Shown here piece after piece: positions 1 through 5,910 of a DNA stretch of 9,440 nucleotides. The notes under the pieces are model-generated. The model was not told the origin of the DNA. It ran no database searches and saw nothing but the letters and a program-made list of their open reading frames with translations. Each line of letters opens with the position of its first letter. The first letter of the stretch is position 1. Both the position numbers and the translations under genes were made by a program. The stretch covers positions 6,079 through 15,518 of the forward strand of contig CAJUJC010000045.1 of NCBI GenBank assembly GCA_910586805.1, written 5' to 3'. The stretch comes from an uncultured Erysipelotrichales bacterium. Lineage in GTDB: Bacteria; Bacillota_I; Bacilli_A; Erysipelotrichales; Coprobacillaceae.

Positions 1-51
1 CCCCGTGTATTTTTGTCAACATAAAAGAGTAAAAAAACAAATAATGAATAC

Positions 52-76
52 AAAAAAAGAACATCCTAAGATGTTC
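52..76 (-). terminator. Intrinsic terminator of infC-rpmI-rplT
   Basis: Read on the minus strand, GAACATC-TTAG-GATGTTC forms a perfect 7-bp hairpin (76 to 59) with a 4-nt loop. It is followed at once by seven T (58 to 52). It begins two bases after the rplT stop codon and ends the ribosomal-protein operon. Confidence 0.92.
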
Positions 77-78
77 AA

Positions 79-438
79 TTATTTTGCTAAGGCTTTTTTT
101 GCTGAATCTACGATTGCAGTAAATCCTTTTGGATCAGCAATTGCAATTTCAGATAACATTTTTCTATTGATTTCAACATTAGCTAATTTTAAACCATACA
201 TTAATTTTGAATAAGAAATATCATTCATTCTTGCAGCTGCATTAATACGTGCAATCCATAATTTTCTCATTTCACGTTTTAAGTTTCTTCTATCTCTATA
301 TGCATATTTTAATGAATGCATAACTTGTTCATGAGCTGTTTTATATAATGTGTGTTTTGAACCAAAATATCCTTTGGCTAATTTTAAGACTTTCTTTCTT
401 CTACGTCTAGTTGTATATCCACCTTTAACTCTTGCCAT
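79..438 (-). CDS. rplT: 50S ribosomal protein L20
   Basis: Large-subunit ribosomal protein that binds 23S rRNA early in 50S assembly. In Bacillota it also represses its own operon by binding the infC leader. The 119-residue product has the family's normal length and its basic N-terminus (MARVKGGYTTRRRRKK), the LAKGYFGSKHTLYKTA segment, and the globular C-terminal half with RINAAARMNDISYSKLMYGLK. The ATG lies 8 nt behind a perfect AGGAGG. It is the last gene of infC-rpmI-rplT, 18 nt after the rpmI stop, with a terminator directly after its own stop. Nothing unusual was seen. Assignment is by direct recognition of the family sequence. Confidence 0.98.
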   Translation of the reverse strand: MARVKGGYTTRRRRKKVLKLAKGYFGSKHTLYKTAHEQVMHSLKYAYRDRRNLKREMRKLWIARINAAARMNDISYSKLMYGLKLANVEINRKMLSEIAIADPKGFTAIVDSAKKALAK

Positions 439-456
439 TTTTATTTCCTCCTTTTA

Positions 457-651
457 TTAACCTTGTAATCTAGATTTAATTCTCTTCATATCTGAAGGAT
501 GAACTAAAGTAGCTTTTGCTAAATGTTTCTTTTGTTTATGAGTTTTGTTGTGAGATAAATGTGAAATGTAAGCATGGCTACGTTTCAATTTCCCTGATCC
601 TGTTTTTTTCAAACGTTTTTTAAGACCACTATGTGATTTCATTTTTGGCAT
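457..651 (-). CDS. rpmI: 50S ribosomal protein L35
   Basis: Small, very basic protein of the large ribosomal subunit. The 64 residues match the family's usual length. It has the typical N-terminus PKMKSHSGLKKRLKKTGSGK, the central HxxHLSHNKTHKQKKHL segment, and a C-terminus of the VHPSDMKRIK type. The ATG is preceded by AGGAGG with 8 nt spacing. It lies 15 nt downstream of infC and 18 nt upstream of rplT, the conserved gene order in Bacillota, so it is co-transcribed and should share the L20-dependent leader control. Confidence 0.98.
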   Translation of the reverse strand: MPKMKSHSGLKKRLKKTGSGKLKRSHAYISHLSHNKTHKQKKHLAKATLVHPSDMKRIKSRLQG

Positions 652-666
652 AATTTTGTCCTCCTG

Positions 667-1200
667 TTATTTCTTCTTTGGTGCTAATATAGCTGTTAAT
701 GTTCGTCCCTCTAATTTAGCTGGTTTTTCGATAACACAATAATCCGCACATTCAGCGACGAAATCTTCTAGTATTTTTTGACCAATATCAATATGAGCTA
801 ATTGTCTTCCTCTAAAACGAACTGCTATTTTAACTTTATCCCCTGACTCTAGCCATTTCAATGTTCTTTTTAACTTAACGTTTTTATCATGAACATCAAT
901 AGTTAAAGATAATTGTGTTTCTTTCAAAGACACAGTCTTGGAATTTTTCTTCATTTCTTTTAGTTTCTTTTGTTGTTCAAAACGATATTTCCCATAGTCC
1001 ATAATACGACATACAGGTGTTTTTGCTTTGGGAGCTACACAAACTAAGTCTAAATTTGCATCATATGCTGTATTAATTGCGGCATTTCTTCCCATAACTC
1101 CTAATTGATCTCCGTTTTGATCAATAACTAAAACTTCTTTAAAACGAATTTTTTCATTCACCAAGTCATCATTTGATTGGTTGTTATACTTGCTAATAAT
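667..1200 (-). CDS. infC: Translation initiation factor IF-3, probable AUU start
   Basis: IF-3 binds the 30S subunit, prevents premature 50S joining and checks the start codon and initiator tRNA. About 177 residues. The N-domain carries LVNEKIRFKEVLVIDQNGDQLG, the linker carries the family signature RIMDYGKYRFEQQKK, and the C-domain carries KETQLSLTIDVHDKN and GDKVKIAVRFRGRQ. The start is the notable point. A GTG at 1206 opens the frame but shares a base with the AGGAGG (1211-1206), so it cannot be the initiation codon. The next codons are GCT, ATT (1200) and ATT (1197), lying 5 and 8 nt after the Shine-Dalgarno. This gives an N-terminus of the MISK or MSK type like other Bacillota IF-3. AUU initiation of infC is established in enterobacteria and reported in bacilli, and underlies IF-3 autocontrol. 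ATT 1197 is an equally good choice. It is the first gene of the operon, behind the L20 leader. Confidence 0.95.
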   Translation of the reverse strand: MISKYNNQSNDDLVNEKIRFKEVLVIDQNGDQLGVMGRNAAINTAYDANLDLVCVAPKAKTPVCRIMDYGKYRFEQQKKLKEMKKNSKTVSLKETQLSLTIDVHDKNVKLKRTLKWLESGDKVKIAVRFRGRQLAHIDIGQKILEDFVAECADYCVIEKPAKLEGRTLTAILAPKKK

Positions 1201-1205
1201 AGCCA

Positions 1206-1211
1206 CCTCCT
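1206..1211 (-). promoter_or_regulatory. infC Shine-Dalgarno that decides the start
   Basis: A perfect AGGAGG on the minus strand. Its last G is the first base of the in-frame GTG at 1206-1204, which excludes that GTG as a start. It sits 5 nt before ATT 1200 and 8 nt before ATT 1197. No ATG, GTG or TTG occurs in frame at a workable distance. Confidence 0.85.
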
Positions 1212-1221
1212 ATAAATGTAG

Positions 1222-1254
1222 TACAAACAAAAAGTGAGCACATAAAGCACCCAC
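1222..1254 (-). terminator. Attenuator hairpin in the infC leader
   Basis: On the minus strand, GTGGGTGC (1254-1247), a 5-nt loop and GTGCTCAC (1241-1234) form an 8-bp stem with a few G-U pairs. The tract TTTTTGTTTGT follows. It lies in the untranslated leader, just before the infC ribosome binding site. That is where an L20-responsive transcription attenuator is expected in Bacillota. By family knowledge, L20 bound to the upstream leader favours this terminator and so lowers expression of infC, rpmI and rplT. Confidence 0.85.
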
Positions 1255-1352
1255 ATATCGACATTAAGATTATCATCTTAGTGACATAAGCCCAACAATA
1301 TGCTCGTTCAGGCGAGAAGCAGGCACTTCTTCTTTCCACTACTTTTCATTTA
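1222..1352 (-). ncRNA. Ribosomal protein L20 leader (cis-regulatory RNA)
   Basis: The untranslated leader between the promoter and infC is about 150 nt. On the transcript it holds the segment recognised from Bacillota L20 leaders: GCCUGCUUCUCGCCUGAACG (1324-1305) followed by AGCAUAUUGUUGGGC. Within it, CUCG pairs with CGAG around a CCUGAA loop, and GCCU can pair with the distal GGGC. Next is a perfect 6-bp hairpin UAAGAU-GAUA-AUCUUA (1280-1265), and then the attenuator. An alternative AGAAG/CUUCU pairing would compete with the CUCG stem. By established knowledge the leader imitates the L20 site on 23S rRNA and mediates feedback repression. The assignment rests on motif memory plus position; a covariance-model search was not possible here. 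Confidence 0.85.
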
Positions 1353-1359
1353 CTTATAC

Positions 1360-1388
1360 ATAATAATGAATTTTCCCTTGCTTGTCAA
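1360..1388 (-). promoter_or_regulatory. Sigma-A type promoter of infC-rpmI-rplT
   Basis: The minus strand carries TTGACA (1388-1383), a 17-bp spacer, and TATTAT (1365-1360). Transcription would begin near 1353, which starts the transcript just ahead of the L20 leader fold. The -35 box lies about 30 bp past the stop of the pseudouridine synthase gene, so the ribosomal operon has its own promoter. Confidence 0.85.
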
Positions 1389-1418
1389 TACTTTTTCGTA
1401 TGTTTATACATTTTACTC

Positions 1419-2276
1419 TTATCTTTTTCTTTTATTCTTTTTGTTGAAGATTTTTTCAAAACTTTCTGGTGTATGGGATACAAATCTCATTTCCTGATGT
1501 GTTAAAGGATGAATAAACATCAATTCATGAGCATGAAGACCTAATCTATGAATAGGATTTGTTTTTGCACCATATTTTTCATCTCCAATAATAGGATGAT
1601 TCAATGAGGACATATGAACACGTATTTGATTCTTTCTACCTGTATCTAAACGAAGGTTTACCATTGTATATTGTCTATTTGTTTGAATCTGTTTATAATG
1701 AGTAATTGCTTTCTTTCCTTTTTCCTTACTTGTAATATATACATTTTGAGATTTTGATTCAGTTAAATAATTGATAATAACTCCATTAGGTTTAGTAAGT
1801 TTTCCTTCAACAACTGCCACATATCCTCTTACCTTTACGACTTCATTCCATTGTTGTGTCAACAAATCATACAATTTTTGATTTTTAACAAACATAAGCA
1901 ATCCTGATGTATATTGATCTAAACGGTGGACAAGATATATTTTTTCTTTTTTATGCGCTAAATAATCTTTTACAATGTGATAAGCTGTTTTTTGTGATTC
2001 ATGATTTGTTTTTTCTGTTAATAACCCACATGGTTTATTTATAACAATGATGTCTTTATCCTCATATACAATAGGAAATGGAAGACTTGCTTGTTTTGTC
2101 GTATCGATATCAACACTATCTCCTATTTTTAATTCATAAGCATAATATGTTTCTACATTTCCATTCACATATATATTTTTATACTTCAGTAAATTTTTAA
2201 TATCATTTCTCTTTTTTCCAGTTTCTTTTATCAAAAAATCTAGTAAACCTATATTCTCTTTAACACTATATTTCAT
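1419..2276 (-). CDS. RluA-family pseudouridine synthase
   Basis: Converts specific uridines in rRNA or tRNA to pseudouridine in the cytoplasm. The target site cannot be told from sequence. The 285 residues from the chosen start show an S4-like RNA-binding domain (about 1-58, with KNLLKYKNIYVNGN), the INKPCGLL strand (79-86) and the catalytic motif HRLDQYTSGLL with Asp120. They also show the C-terminal family motif GRKNQIRVHMSSLNHPIIGDEKYG (213-236). The tail is basic (KKNKRKR). I chose ATG 2276 because AGAGGG precedes it at proper spacing. The in-frame ATG at 2333 lies inside the upstream gene, has no ribosome binding site, and is separated from the rest by a terminator hairpin. No convincing promoter was seen, so expression may rely on readthrough from the ATPase-like gene. 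It could be an RluD-, YlyB- or YjbO-type paralogue. Confidence 0.93.
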   Translation of the reverse strand: MKYSVKENIGLLDFLIKETGKKRNDIKNLLKYKNIYVNGNVETYYAYELKIGDSVDIDTTKQASLPFPIVYEDKDIIVINKPCGLLTEKTNHESQKTAYHIVKDYLAHKKEKIYLVHRLDQYTSGLLMFVKNQKLYDLLTQQWNEVVKVRGYVAVVEGKLTKPNGVIINYLTESKSQNVYITSKEKGKKAITHYKQIQTNRQYTMVNLRLDTGRKNQIRVHMSSLNHPIIGDEKYGAKTNPIHRLGLHAHELMFIHPLTHQEMRFVSHTPESFEKIFNKKNKRKR

Positions 2277-2300
2277 ATTTTTCCCTCTTTCACTTTTTTT

Positions 2301-2325
2301 AAAAAAAGAGTAGATTTCTCTACCC
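2301..2325 (-). terminator. Terminator containing the stop codon of the ATPase-like gene
   Basis: On the minus strand, GGGTAGA-GAAA-TCTACTC forms a 7-bp stem (one G-U pair) closed by a GNRA-type GAAA loop. Seven T follow. The TAG stop of the upstream gene (2322-2320) lies inside the 5' arm and loop junction. The U-tract runs directly into seven A, making a 16-bp palindrome (2293-2308). Confidence 0.85.
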
Positions 2326-4269
2326 CAATACATGAGTTGACATTCTTACAACTAGCATACTAATCGCCCAGTCAACAATAACAGCTAACCATAGTGGTAA
2401 ACCAGTAAATGAAATGACACCTATTAACAAGCCTATTTTTGTAAGTATAGTAATAATATTATTTAAAATGACTGTTGATCTCATTTTTCTTGCAATAACA
2501 AATGTTTCATACACTTTATTCAAAGCAGAATCAATTAAAACAATATCACTACTTTCAACAACTTTAGAATCAGCAACGCCACCTCTTGAAATACCAACAT
2601 AACTTTTTTGTAATAAGGCTATATCTTTAAAACTATCTCCAATATAAACAATTGGACCTACAAGTGTATCCATTAACTCTAACTTTTCATCAACACTTAA
2701 ATAATTATGAATAATATATTGATCATTCTCTAATGCAATTGGTCCATCATTAAAAATAACCAATGTTCTACCCATATGTGATAATTTTTTAAATAACTCA
2801 AATTCTTCATTCGTTACCTCAACACCATCAAAACGGTCATACACAATCGTTTGTGCTTCATTAATTGAATCCAATCCTTGAGAAGACTCAATGACAATAC
2901 CACTTTCAAATGCCTTGGCAAATCCTGATAATATTGTAAGTGATGTTGATTGTTCACTTGAAAGAGGAATAGCAATAATCATAAAAACAGCACCTACATG
3001 AATAAACATACTATATTCTTTATAATCAATAACTGGTAAAACAATACCTAAAACAATACCTAATCCAATCATTATTGGTGTATACAACTTAGAAATCAAT
3101 TGAATATATTTTTCAAACTTAGACTTATGAACAAGAGCTGTACTTGCAATATTCATAAGTTCTATATAGTTTGAACTTTCATATGGTTTACTCACTTTAA
3201 TATATATAGGTTTTTCTCCCACATTAATATCACCACTATGAACTTTACTATTTCTTTTTACATCTACCAAATCATATGTACTTGTATTAGAATATGTATT
3301 AATTTTTGAAACACCCTTCGTAACTGTACCAGGCATATGAATTGTCTGATTTGGATAAACAACTAAAATATCCCCTTTTTCAAATTCATATAGAGAAATT
3401 TCTTCTTCCTCATTCTTATTAACAAGTCTTATTCCTTTTTCTGGCATTTGAACTGTACTATCAATCTTTTTCAAAGTATAATCTAATACCCTTGTCATTA
3501 AAGGTGCACCTAATTGATAAATGATAATCGTTATACATGTTTCCACATACGCCCCTGCAACAACACCCATAATAAGTGCTATAATCAATAAATTTACCGA
3601 TTCAAAAAACTTGAAATGTAAAATATTTTTCCATGCTTCTTTGATAGGAATTTCCGCAAACAATAATGCAGTCATCATCCACATAATTGGTGTAATAATC
3701 GTATTATCCTTAGAAGTAATAATTGCTAAAGCAATAGTCACAAATAAGGCACTAATACGAACGTATCTCATTAAATACTTTTGATTGAAAACATCTTGTG
3801 AACGCACAGGTTTTCTATGTTCAATAATTTCAACTGATGGATTGAGTTTAAAAAGTTCTTTTCTCAATAAACTTAAAACATCCTTTTGCGAAGAAACTAA
3901 TTTCAACAAACGATTCGCATTATCATATTGAATATTCTTAAACCTTTGATCATTACTAATTTTATTAATCAATACCATAATATCTTCTTCATTAATCATG
4001 TTTCTAAACATAAAATAATGTTCTCTTTCTCGTCTTTGAGCAAAGTCATATTGACGTTTTTGACCATCAATCACTTCTTTTACAACAATATCTTTATCAA
4101 TACCTTGAATGATGCTTAATAAAGGCTCAATATCAATGCAATTAAACATAATATAATCTTTATGAATTTTCATATGTGAGACTTGTTCAGTATTATTCAA
4201 AGCAATGCTTAAAGCATTGTAACAATCTTCATTTGCAATATGAGATATTTCGAAAGTTTTCTTATCCAT
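2320..4269 (-). CDS. Degenerate P1B-type (heavy-metal) ATPase homologue lacking the N-domain
   Basis: A 649-residue membrane protein with P1B metal-pump layout but without the parts needed for pumping. Residues 1-155 look like two HMA-like alpha/beta units with no CxxC. Helix pairs lie near 168-207, 222-258, 396-437 and 600-641. The actuator-like segment 290-362 is alignable, but TGES reads TSTY (329-332). The membrane CPC reads IPL (434-436). The phosphorylation motif DKTGT reads DRFDG (Asp478). Only 66 residues separate Asp478 from GDSFKD (544-549, for GDGxND), where pumps have 200 or more, so the nucleotide-binding domain and its HP motif are absent. Lys529 (in DEKLELM) and Asp545/Asp549 of the HAD core remain. 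The frame is open throughout with no internal stop. The ATG follows AAAGGA by about 7 nt. It lies downstream of a 79-residue Cys-rich gene. ATP-driven transport looks unlikely; a sensor, scaffold or metal-binding role is inference. Confidence 0.85.
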   Translation of the reverse strand: MDKKTFEISHIANEDCYNALSIALNNTEQVSHMKIHKDYIMFNCIDIEPLLSIIQGIDKDIVVKEVIDGQKRQYDFAQRREREHYFMFRNMINEEDIMVLINKISNDQRFKNIQYDNANRLLKLVSSQKDVLSLLRKELFKLNPSVEIIEHRKPVRSQDVFNQKYLMRYVRISALFVTIALAIITSKDNTIITPIMWMMTALLFAEIPIKEAWKNILHFKFFESVNLLIIALIMGVVAGAYVETCITIIIYQLGAPLMTRVLDYTLKKIDSTVQMPEKGIRLVNKNEEEEISLYEFEKGDILVVYPNQTIHMPGTVTKGVSKINTYSNTSTYDLVDVKRNSKVHSGDINVGEKPIYIKVSKPYESSNYIELMNIASTALVHKSKFEKYIQLISKLYTPIMIGLGIVLGIVLPVIDYKEYSMFIHVGAVFMIIAIPLSSEQSTSLTILSGFAKAFESGIVIESSQGLDSINEAQTIVYDRFDGVEVTNEEFELFKKLSHMGRTLVIFNDGPIALENDQYIIHNYLSVDEKLELMDTLVGPIVYIGDSFKDIALLQKSYVGISRGGVADSKVVESSDIVLIDSALNKVYETFVIARKMRSTVILNNIITILTKIGLLIGVISFTGLPLWLAVIVDWAISMLVVRMSTHVLG

Positions 4270-4290
4270 AATATCATCCTTTCTTCAACC

Positions 4291-4318
4291 ATAATAACAC
4301 ATTTTTTACAAAAAACAA
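4291..4318 (-). promoter_or_regulatory. Possible internal promoter for the ATPase-like gene
   Basis: The 71-nt gap before the ATPase-like gene holds an extended -10 (TGTTATTAT, hexamer 4296-4291). It is preceded at 16 bp by a weak -35, TTGTTT (4318-4313). The region is very AT-rich, so chance matches are likely. No terminator was seen between the two genes, and co-transcription from the promoter at 4601-4632 is equally possible. Confidence 0.35.
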
Positions 4319-4340
4319 ATAAATGCCTATGAATATAAAA

Positions 4341-4580
4341 TTATTTTTTGACAAAATGTGAGTGCTGTATCAAAAGAAAATGCTCCTTAAATTCCGCTTC
4401 ACTACAACTTAATGCAAACTCTTTCCCATATATCTTATAATAATTAACTTCGGTATCACTTGTTCTTACCATACAAGGATAAACTTCTTTAAACGCAAAA
4501 AGAATTTCTTCTTCTTTACCTATAATCATTGTCATTGTTTCAATACATCGACAATAGCATCGTTTACCATCATTAGCCAT
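4341..4580 (-). CDS. Small Cys-rich hypothetical protein (CxCxC)
   Basis: A 79-residue protein I do not recognise. It is supported as a real gene by AGGAGG 7 nt before its ATG, a dedicated promoter with an operator-like palindrome, and a tight fit between neighbours. It begins MANDGKRCYCRCIE, a CxCxC cluster (Cys8, 10, 12), with further Cys at 36 and 59. There is no signal peptide or membrane segment, so it is probably cytosolic. The centre alternates hydrophobic and charged residues as in a small alpha/beta fold, and the C-terminus has two His (HSHFVKK). The next gene is a degenerate heavy-metal ATPase homologue, so metal binding or delivery is a reasonable guess. That rests only on the cysteines and the context. 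Confidence 0.75.
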   Translation of the reverse strand: MANDGKRCYCRCIETMTMIIGKEEEILFAFKEVYPCMVRTSDTEVNYYKIYGKEFALSCSEAEFKEHFLLIQHSHFVKK

Positions 4581-4600
4581 AGTGACACCTCCTTTTACTT

Positions 4601-4632
4601 ATTATAGCACAGGATATACTGTGTTCTATCAA
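4601..4632 (-). promoter_or_regulatory. Promoter with 20-bp spacer and dyad operator (MerR-like layout)
   Basis: The minus strand reads TTGATA (4632-4627), a 20-bp spacer, and a perfect TATAAT (4606-4601). The spacer is almost filled by the near-palindrome CACAGTATATCCTGTG (4623-4608; 5-bp arms CACAG/CTGTG, with ATAT symmetric inside). A 19-20 bp spacer carrying a dyad between the two boxes is the classic layout of MerR-family activated promoters. No -35 fits at 17 bp. It drives the 79-residue Cys-rich gene and probably the ATPase-like gene. The leader would be very short, with the start near 4594 and the ribosome binding site at 4593-4588. A simple repressor operator is the alternative reading. 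Confidence 0.6.
4608..4623. repeat. 16-bp operator-like inverted repeat
   Basis: CACAG-N6-CTGTG, with the inner ATAT also self-complementary, lies exactly between the -35 and -10 boxes of the promoter for the Cys-rich gene. The placement suggests a dimeric regulator site. The regulator is not encoded in this window. Confidence 0.6.
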
Positions 4633-4637
4633 TAAAT

Positions 4638-4667
4638 GAAAAATGAGTAGAAATTTATTCTACTCAT
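4638..4667 (-). terminator. Intrinsic terminator after the sigma/membrane-protein operon
   Basis: On the minus strand, ATGAGTAGAA (4667-4658) pairs perfectly over 10 bp with TTCTACTCAT (4652-4643) around a 5-nt loop. A run of T follows. It begins 7 nt after the stop of the membrane protein gene and separates that operon from the next promoter. Confidence 0.9.
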
Positions 4668-4674
4668 GTCTTTA

Positions 4675-5910
4675 TTACCCTTCAACAAATTTTGTTGTTT
4701 CATATGCCTCTATACCATCTTTATTTAAAAAATGACTAAAAGAAAGACGGAGACCATAATCGACATTCTCCTGATAAGGAAATTGAAATGTTGATTTTAA
4801 TCCAATCACAAACTCAAATGTAGCAAGTTTATCTTTTTGACCCACAAAATAAACAGCACCTTTGATATGAGAGTCCAAAGGATTAACATATGCTTTTGTT
4901 TCTTTCCAATTTTGTCCACCAAACCATCCTGTTTGATAAATATCTTCTTCAACAGTTTGATAATGTTGATGATCATCTATACCAATCCATTGGTGGAGAT
5001 ATGTTACAGGTTCTATGGATCTTTCAGAATAAAGATGTAAAAATTTTGTTTTAACCATATAAGTTAATTGTGGAACATCTAATAGTTCATACTCTAAACA
5101 ATGAAATAACAAATCATCCTTTTCGTATATCTGATAACTGTATTGAATTGTTATATGATCGATAGTTTCTTTTTTCTTCAATTCATCAACCAAAGTCATA
5201 TTATCATTATCTATTGTATATTCTTCACCTTGGATTTCATATCTTGTCATCACTATAAAACAGAATGTAATGAATAAACATAAAATCATAATAGCTGTAT
5301 AACCTATAAAAATCCATCTCTTTTTTAATTTAATAGGAGATAACTTCACTTGATATTGATAATCAAGAATATCTTTTTTTAACTTATTTAAACTTTTCCA
5401 CATTTTTATAAAGAATACTATAAAAATGATAATCAATGCTACTTGTTCTAGGCTATCAGTCATAAAAGTTCCTAAAATTCCACAAACTTGCATAACCACA
5501 TAACAAACAATAAACGTTTTATTGTTTGTATTATCATAAACAATTTCTTTTAAAGCCATATAAATCATAATAATCATTACAAAATGAAGACAGAAAGAAA
5601 CTCCAACGAATAAATCTGATGAATAATGAGGAATACATAAACAAGCATAGGAAATGATATGAATAATTAATCTCGCAACAGATAACATATATGCACTTTT
5701 AAAATATGGATGTGCTTCTCTTACCATTCTTAAACCCAAATAAATCAAAATGAAACCAAGTGATTCTGTGATGTAATTAAAATAAAATCCTAATGTTATG
5801 TGAAATGATATAAGCAGTAAGCCATATTGAAGATATACCAACATATGTTGAAGAGGTTGAAATGGCATAGGATTTTGAATATCAAAATCAATTAAATAAT
5901 CATCATTCAT
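4675..5910 (-). CDS. Seven-helix membrane protein with outer C-terminal domain, paired with ECF sigma factor
   Basis: A 411-residue protein of unrecognised family. A short polar N-terminus (1-22) leads into about six hydrophobic helices (roughly 24-46, 49-63, 76-95, 100-119, 132-150, 154-171). A Lys-rich loop follows (172-198, KSLNKLKKD...KLKKR), then a seventh helix (199-222) and a soluble region of about 190 residues (223-411) rich in aromatic and acidic residues. The loop charge suggests that loop is cytoplasmic and the C-terminal domain outside. Its ATG overlaps the end of the sigma factor gene by 8 nt (ATGAATGA), with a GGGGAGGGG ribosome binding site inside that gene, so the two are translationally coupled. 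A membrane partner in this position usually controls the sigma factor. I see no HxxxCxxC zinc anti-sigma motif, so that role is inference from context. Confidence 0.85.
   Translation of the reverse strand: MNDDYLIDFDIQNPMPFQPLQHMLVYLQYGLLLISFHITLGFYFNYITESLGFILIYLGLRMVREAHPYFKSAYMLSVARLIIHIISYACLCIPHYSSDLFVGVSFCLHFVMIIMIYMALKEIVYDNTNNKTFIVCYVVMQVCGILGTFMTDSLEQVALIIIFIVFFIKMWKSLNKLKKDILDYQYQVKLSPIKLKKRWIFIGYTAIMILCLFITFCFIVMTRYEIQGEEYTIDNDNMTLVDELKKKETIDHITIQYSYQIYEKDDLLFHCLEYELLDVPQLTYMVKTKFLHLYSERSIEPVTYLHQWIGIDDHQHYQTVEEDIYQTGWFGGQNWKETKAYVNPLDSHIKGAVYFVGQKDKLATFEFVIGLKSTFQFPYQENVDYGLRLSFSHFLNKDGIEAYETTKFVEG

Noticed and set aside
14..19. TTGACA on the minus strand at the left edge
   Set aside because: It may be the -35 of the next leftward gene, but the -10 would fall outside the window, so it cannot be supported.
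5..214. Plus-strand open frames (also 1300-1497, 2414-2602, 3521-3784, 3928-4119, 4837-5040, 6909-7094, 8689-8886)
   Set aside because: All but 1300-1497 lie wholly or mostly antisense to well-supported minus-strand genes; 1300-1497 runs antisense to the L20 leader and infC promoter into the end of the pseudouridine synthase gene. None shows a recognisable protein or a convincing ribosome binding site.
1204..1206. GTG as start of infC
   Set aside because: It shares a base with the AGGAGG Shine-Dalgarno, so a ribosome could not use both; the ATT codons just downstream are correctly spaced.
1389..1418. Hairpin after the pseudouridine synthase stop (GTAT/ATAC)
   Set aside because: Four A/T-rich base pairs and no T-tract after it, so not a terminator.
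2277..2333. N-terminal extension of the pseudouridine synthase from ATG 2333
   Set aside because: It overlaps the end of the upstream gene, lacks a ribosome binding site, reads through a terminator hairpin and gives residues not typical of the family.
2320..4269. Frameshifted or truncated pseudogene of a normal metal ATPase
   Set aside because: The reading frame is continuous, the motifs appear in the right order in one frame, and no N-domain remnant is visible in other frames at the expected place.
4270..4340. Terminator between the Cys-rich gene and the ATPase-like gene
   Set aside because: Only A/T-rich weak complementarity with no GC-bearing stem, so not credible as an intrinsic terminator.
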